Shown: positions 61,575 through 64,000 of the stretch, piece after piece | Position numbering within the stretch: position 1 is the stretch's first letter | Layout: each line of letters starts with the position of its first letter | Source of the DNA: Rhyacichthys aspro | Lineage: Eukaryota; Chordata; Actinopteri; Gobiiformes; Rhyacichthyidae | NCBI GenBank assembly: GCA_036850595.1 | Contig: CM072158.1 | Location: forward strand, 14,523,422-14,587,421 | Reading direction: 5' to 3' | DNA length: 64,000 nucleotides | Notes under the pieces: generated by a model | The model's database searches: none | Seen by the model: only the letters and a program-made list of their open reading frames with translations | Told to the model about the DNA's origin: nothing | Made by a program: the position numbers and the translations under genes

Positions 61575-61910
61575 GTTTGACATTTGATCCTCTGAGGCTA
61601 TTGTAGTTAGAGTTTTGCCCTTTGTAGTTTGAAGTTGCCATAGTTTGACTTTTGAACCTCTAAGCCTGTTGTAGTTTGAGTTTTGACCCTTTGCAGTTGC
61701 TAGAGTTTGACTTTTGTCCCTCTGAACCAGCTGCAATTTGACTTATGACCCTTGGCGGTTGCCATAGTTGGAGTTTTGACCCTCTGAAGCTGCTATAGTT
61801 GAGTTTTGACCCTCTAAGGCTGTTGTATTTCAGTTTTGATCCATAATTATCGCTCTGAGGTCGCCATAGTTTGAGTTCTTACCGCCCGAAGCTCCTACAG
61901 TTTATGGTGT
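61575..61910. repeat. Minisatellite, about 31-bp unit, about 10 copies
   Basis: Imperfect units of the form TTTTGACCCTCTGARGCTGY followed by TRTAGTTTGAG. Units vary from about 30 to 42 bases. Just to the right (61985-62030) are TCCTGGAAAT and CTTGAAATATTGTTTCTTAAA-like words that also flank the single unit at 29.95 kb, so the array belongs to the same dispersed element. Confidence 0.7.
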
Positions 61911-63118
61911 TCTAACGTAAGCATAAATGAGTAATCAGAATGAGGAAAATCTGGGGAAATTAAATAAAAATAAATTCTCAATTGTCAAGAAAAAGTCCTG
62001 GAAATGGCTTGAAATATTGTTTCTTAAAGAGTGAGAAGTGCAATTTCATGTTTTTGATTCTACTGTATGTAATGTACAATCTGTACTGTTCTTCTTAATC
62101 AAACCACAAGATGGCAGTCTAAAACAATATTTATGTGGCATTACTCTGCTCTGTTTGCCATGTTCCAAGCTGAAATAGAACTAGAACTGGTAAATGGTTT
62201 TGGCAGTTTTTAATTTATGGCGAAATATTACTTCATATTACGGACAAAATAAATTCATCCCTGTATTTTGTAGATAGGCTGCTTGTGTGTTTTGTGGCAT
62301 CATTTCTTAGATAGCATGATTCTGAAGTCTTGTACAAGTGGCTCCGTCTGCCACATGTTGAAGCTGACATGGTTTAAACGTTTCCGAGAACACTCCTCTG
62401 TCTGTGGGCTTTACTAAGCATCACCAGAACTGACAGAAAATAATGTTGCTTGATTGCCGCTTTGCTGGTTTATTGCTGCACATTGATCTTGCTGCGGAAA
62501 TATCAAGGGTAAGCATGTTTTAATGGATTATTGATGGACAGAATGAAAACAGAGTGAGGAGGGCAGGAAAAAATAAAAAAAATAATGAAGGAGATTACAG
62601 ATAATGTGGTCTAGTCTAAATGTCTAAAAGGAACAACAGCCTCCTGGAAAACCTGGATATTTGAGTCGTTTTCCAATCATTAAAACGACCTGGAAATATA
62701 TGGATTTAAACACAGCTCACTTTATTATTTTTCTATACATTTTCTTAAGATCTTTGTAAAAACTTGCACTGAACAGATAACATGTTAAGTTCTAGATAGA
62801 GGATAGAAATACTGCCCACTACTAATCAAAGAAAAGAAAGTTGTGGTGAACAAAAGTGTCACAACTGGTTAGGACAATTGGGACTATAAAGTTTAAGAAG
62901 CTTTGAATGGCTGGGCTTGTATAGTGATATATTAATACACTTTAAGATTGAATGGCATTTATTACTGTGTATAAACCGTAGGTGAAAGACTTTAATTGTC
63001 TGCACTATATTGAGATCCACTGATTAATGCTCTGTGATCATTACTTGAACTTCACCACACTTCCTGTCTGATTATTGTTCTTTTACTTGCTGTGTAAACC
63101 CATTGGGAATTTAAAATT

Positions 63119-63152
63119 TGACATTTGACCCTCTGAGGCTGCCGTAGTTTGT
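63119..63152. repeat. Single unit of the 31-bp minisatellite family
   Basis: ACATTTGACCCTCTGAGGCT followed by GCCGTAGTTTG matches the unit of the array at 61.6-61.9 kb and the copy at 29.95 kb. Confidence 0.65.
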
Positions 63153-64000
63153 GTAGTGGGTGCCTAAGAGTTAGATTGCTGTTTTTTTATGTCAAAATGA
63201 GCAGCAATTGGAGCTCAAAGAGATTGAGCGTTTTCACATTGTAGCGTTTCTTATTGTCCCCTCAGTATCAGTGTATCTATTAGTATAAGTTATCAAGAAA
63301 ATATGTGAAAATGGTCAGTCTGACACAAAGTTTGCAAGTGTCATTACAGTTGCTCCTTAGTCAACAGGACAGATTCTTGTAGATCTCCCTGCACGCTCTG
63401 TTTGCTCCCTCCACGTTCTCCTGTCTTAATCATAGCGCATATTTATTTTCGTCATGGCACAGTGTCATTATCACACCAGGCGCCGCCATCAAACAGCTGG
63501 ACACTTGTACCGAGAATGAAAAACACTAAGCTCCCTCCACAATTTCTTTTTTGGATTATATGTGATCTAACTGACTCAGACTAAAATCAGACTCCATAAT
63601 GACCTTCCATAGACTGCAGAGTTTAGTCCACTTTATTGCCGTCATGTGAAAGTTCCGGATATTTCTGGCCGAGATTTATTCTGGTGATATAAAAAAAAGT
63701 TCCCTCTCTGGAAATTGAGGTTGTGACTTCAGAAACTTTTAGTTGGCGTCACTGAAAGTCAGATGAGGGTATGAGTATGGTACTATAAAATATCCTCACT
63801 TCACCCTCTAGTAGTTTTGTATGTGATATGTTGTAGACAGAAAGAGGAGGAGGATTTGGCTTTGGCAGGTTATCGAGATATTGATGTCACTAAAGGAGGA
63901 AGTTTGCATAATTAGTACATGAAAAAAGATAATGATAGATGCATAGATAGATCAGTTACAGCCTAAGTCATGCCCCTTGTGGGAAGCTGCATGAATCCCT

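Larger units (their letters stand above)
60248..64000 (+). other. slc66a2 intron 3, continuing past the window
   Basis: No further slc66a2 exon was found. The stretch contains a possible mariner-like fragment near 60520 (CAGTCAGAAGTTTAGGACAC), a homopolymer block, and a minisatellite array with its dispersed unit. The right end near 63930 carries a short GATA-type run. Confidence 0.5.

Overview
The window is vertebrate nuclear DNA, most likely from a teleost fish. It is AT-rich and intron-rich, has GT-AG exons separated by kilobases of non-coding DNA, many microsatellites, and remnants of DNA transposons (hAT, pogo/Tigger and other terminal-inverted-repeat types) typical of fish genomes. Nothing bacterial or viral was seen: no operons, CRISPR array, rRNA or recognisable tRNA.

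Four protein-coding genes can be assembled exon by exon. On the minus strand nt5c1a (cytosolic 5'-nucleotidase IA, six exons, 368 aa, 21701 down to 8008) is followed upstream by hpcal4 (hippocalcin-like 4 / VILIP-2, three coding exons, 191 aa, 31512 down to 29280). A likely non-coding first exon and CpG-rich promoter of hpcal4 lie about 11.5 kb further upstream, near 43.0-43.2 kb. On the right, hsbp1l1 (heat-shock-factor-binding-protein-1-like, three exons, 68 aa, minus strand, 55562 to 54525) stands head-to-head with slc66a2/PQLC1 (PQ-loop transporter, plus strand, from 57470). Only the first three coding exons of slc66a2 are in the window. As I recall the human map, nt5c1a-hpcal4 matches 1p34.2 and hsbp1l1-slc66a2 matches 18q23, so two separately conserved pairs are joined here across a gene-free stretch of about 11 kb.

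Layout: 1-7.7 kb is intergenic, with a hAT remnant with intact 8-bp target duplications, a pogo-type remnant and an orphan TATA-type promoter candidate on the plus strand. 7.7-21.7 kb is nt5c1a. 21.7-28.5 kb is intergenic, with a 154-bp inverted-repeat element. 28.5-43.2 kb is hpcal4 with a very long first intron holding a diverged pair of octamer-containing sequences. 43.2-53.9 kb is intergenic, with microsatellites and stretches that look like conserved non-coding DNA. 53.9-55.6 kb is hsbp1l1; 57.0-64 kb is slc66a2, whose intron holds a suspicious homopolymer block and a roughly 31-bp minisatellite.

The most notable observation is that the second intron of hsbp1l1 has the terminal and branch-site sequences of a minor-spliceosome (U12-type) AT-AC intron, and splicing it that way is the only way I found to give an intact HSBP1-family protein. 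The four products work separately: AMP dephosphorylation to adenosine, neuronal calcium sensing, HSF1-related coiled-coil regulation, and PQ-loop membrane transport.
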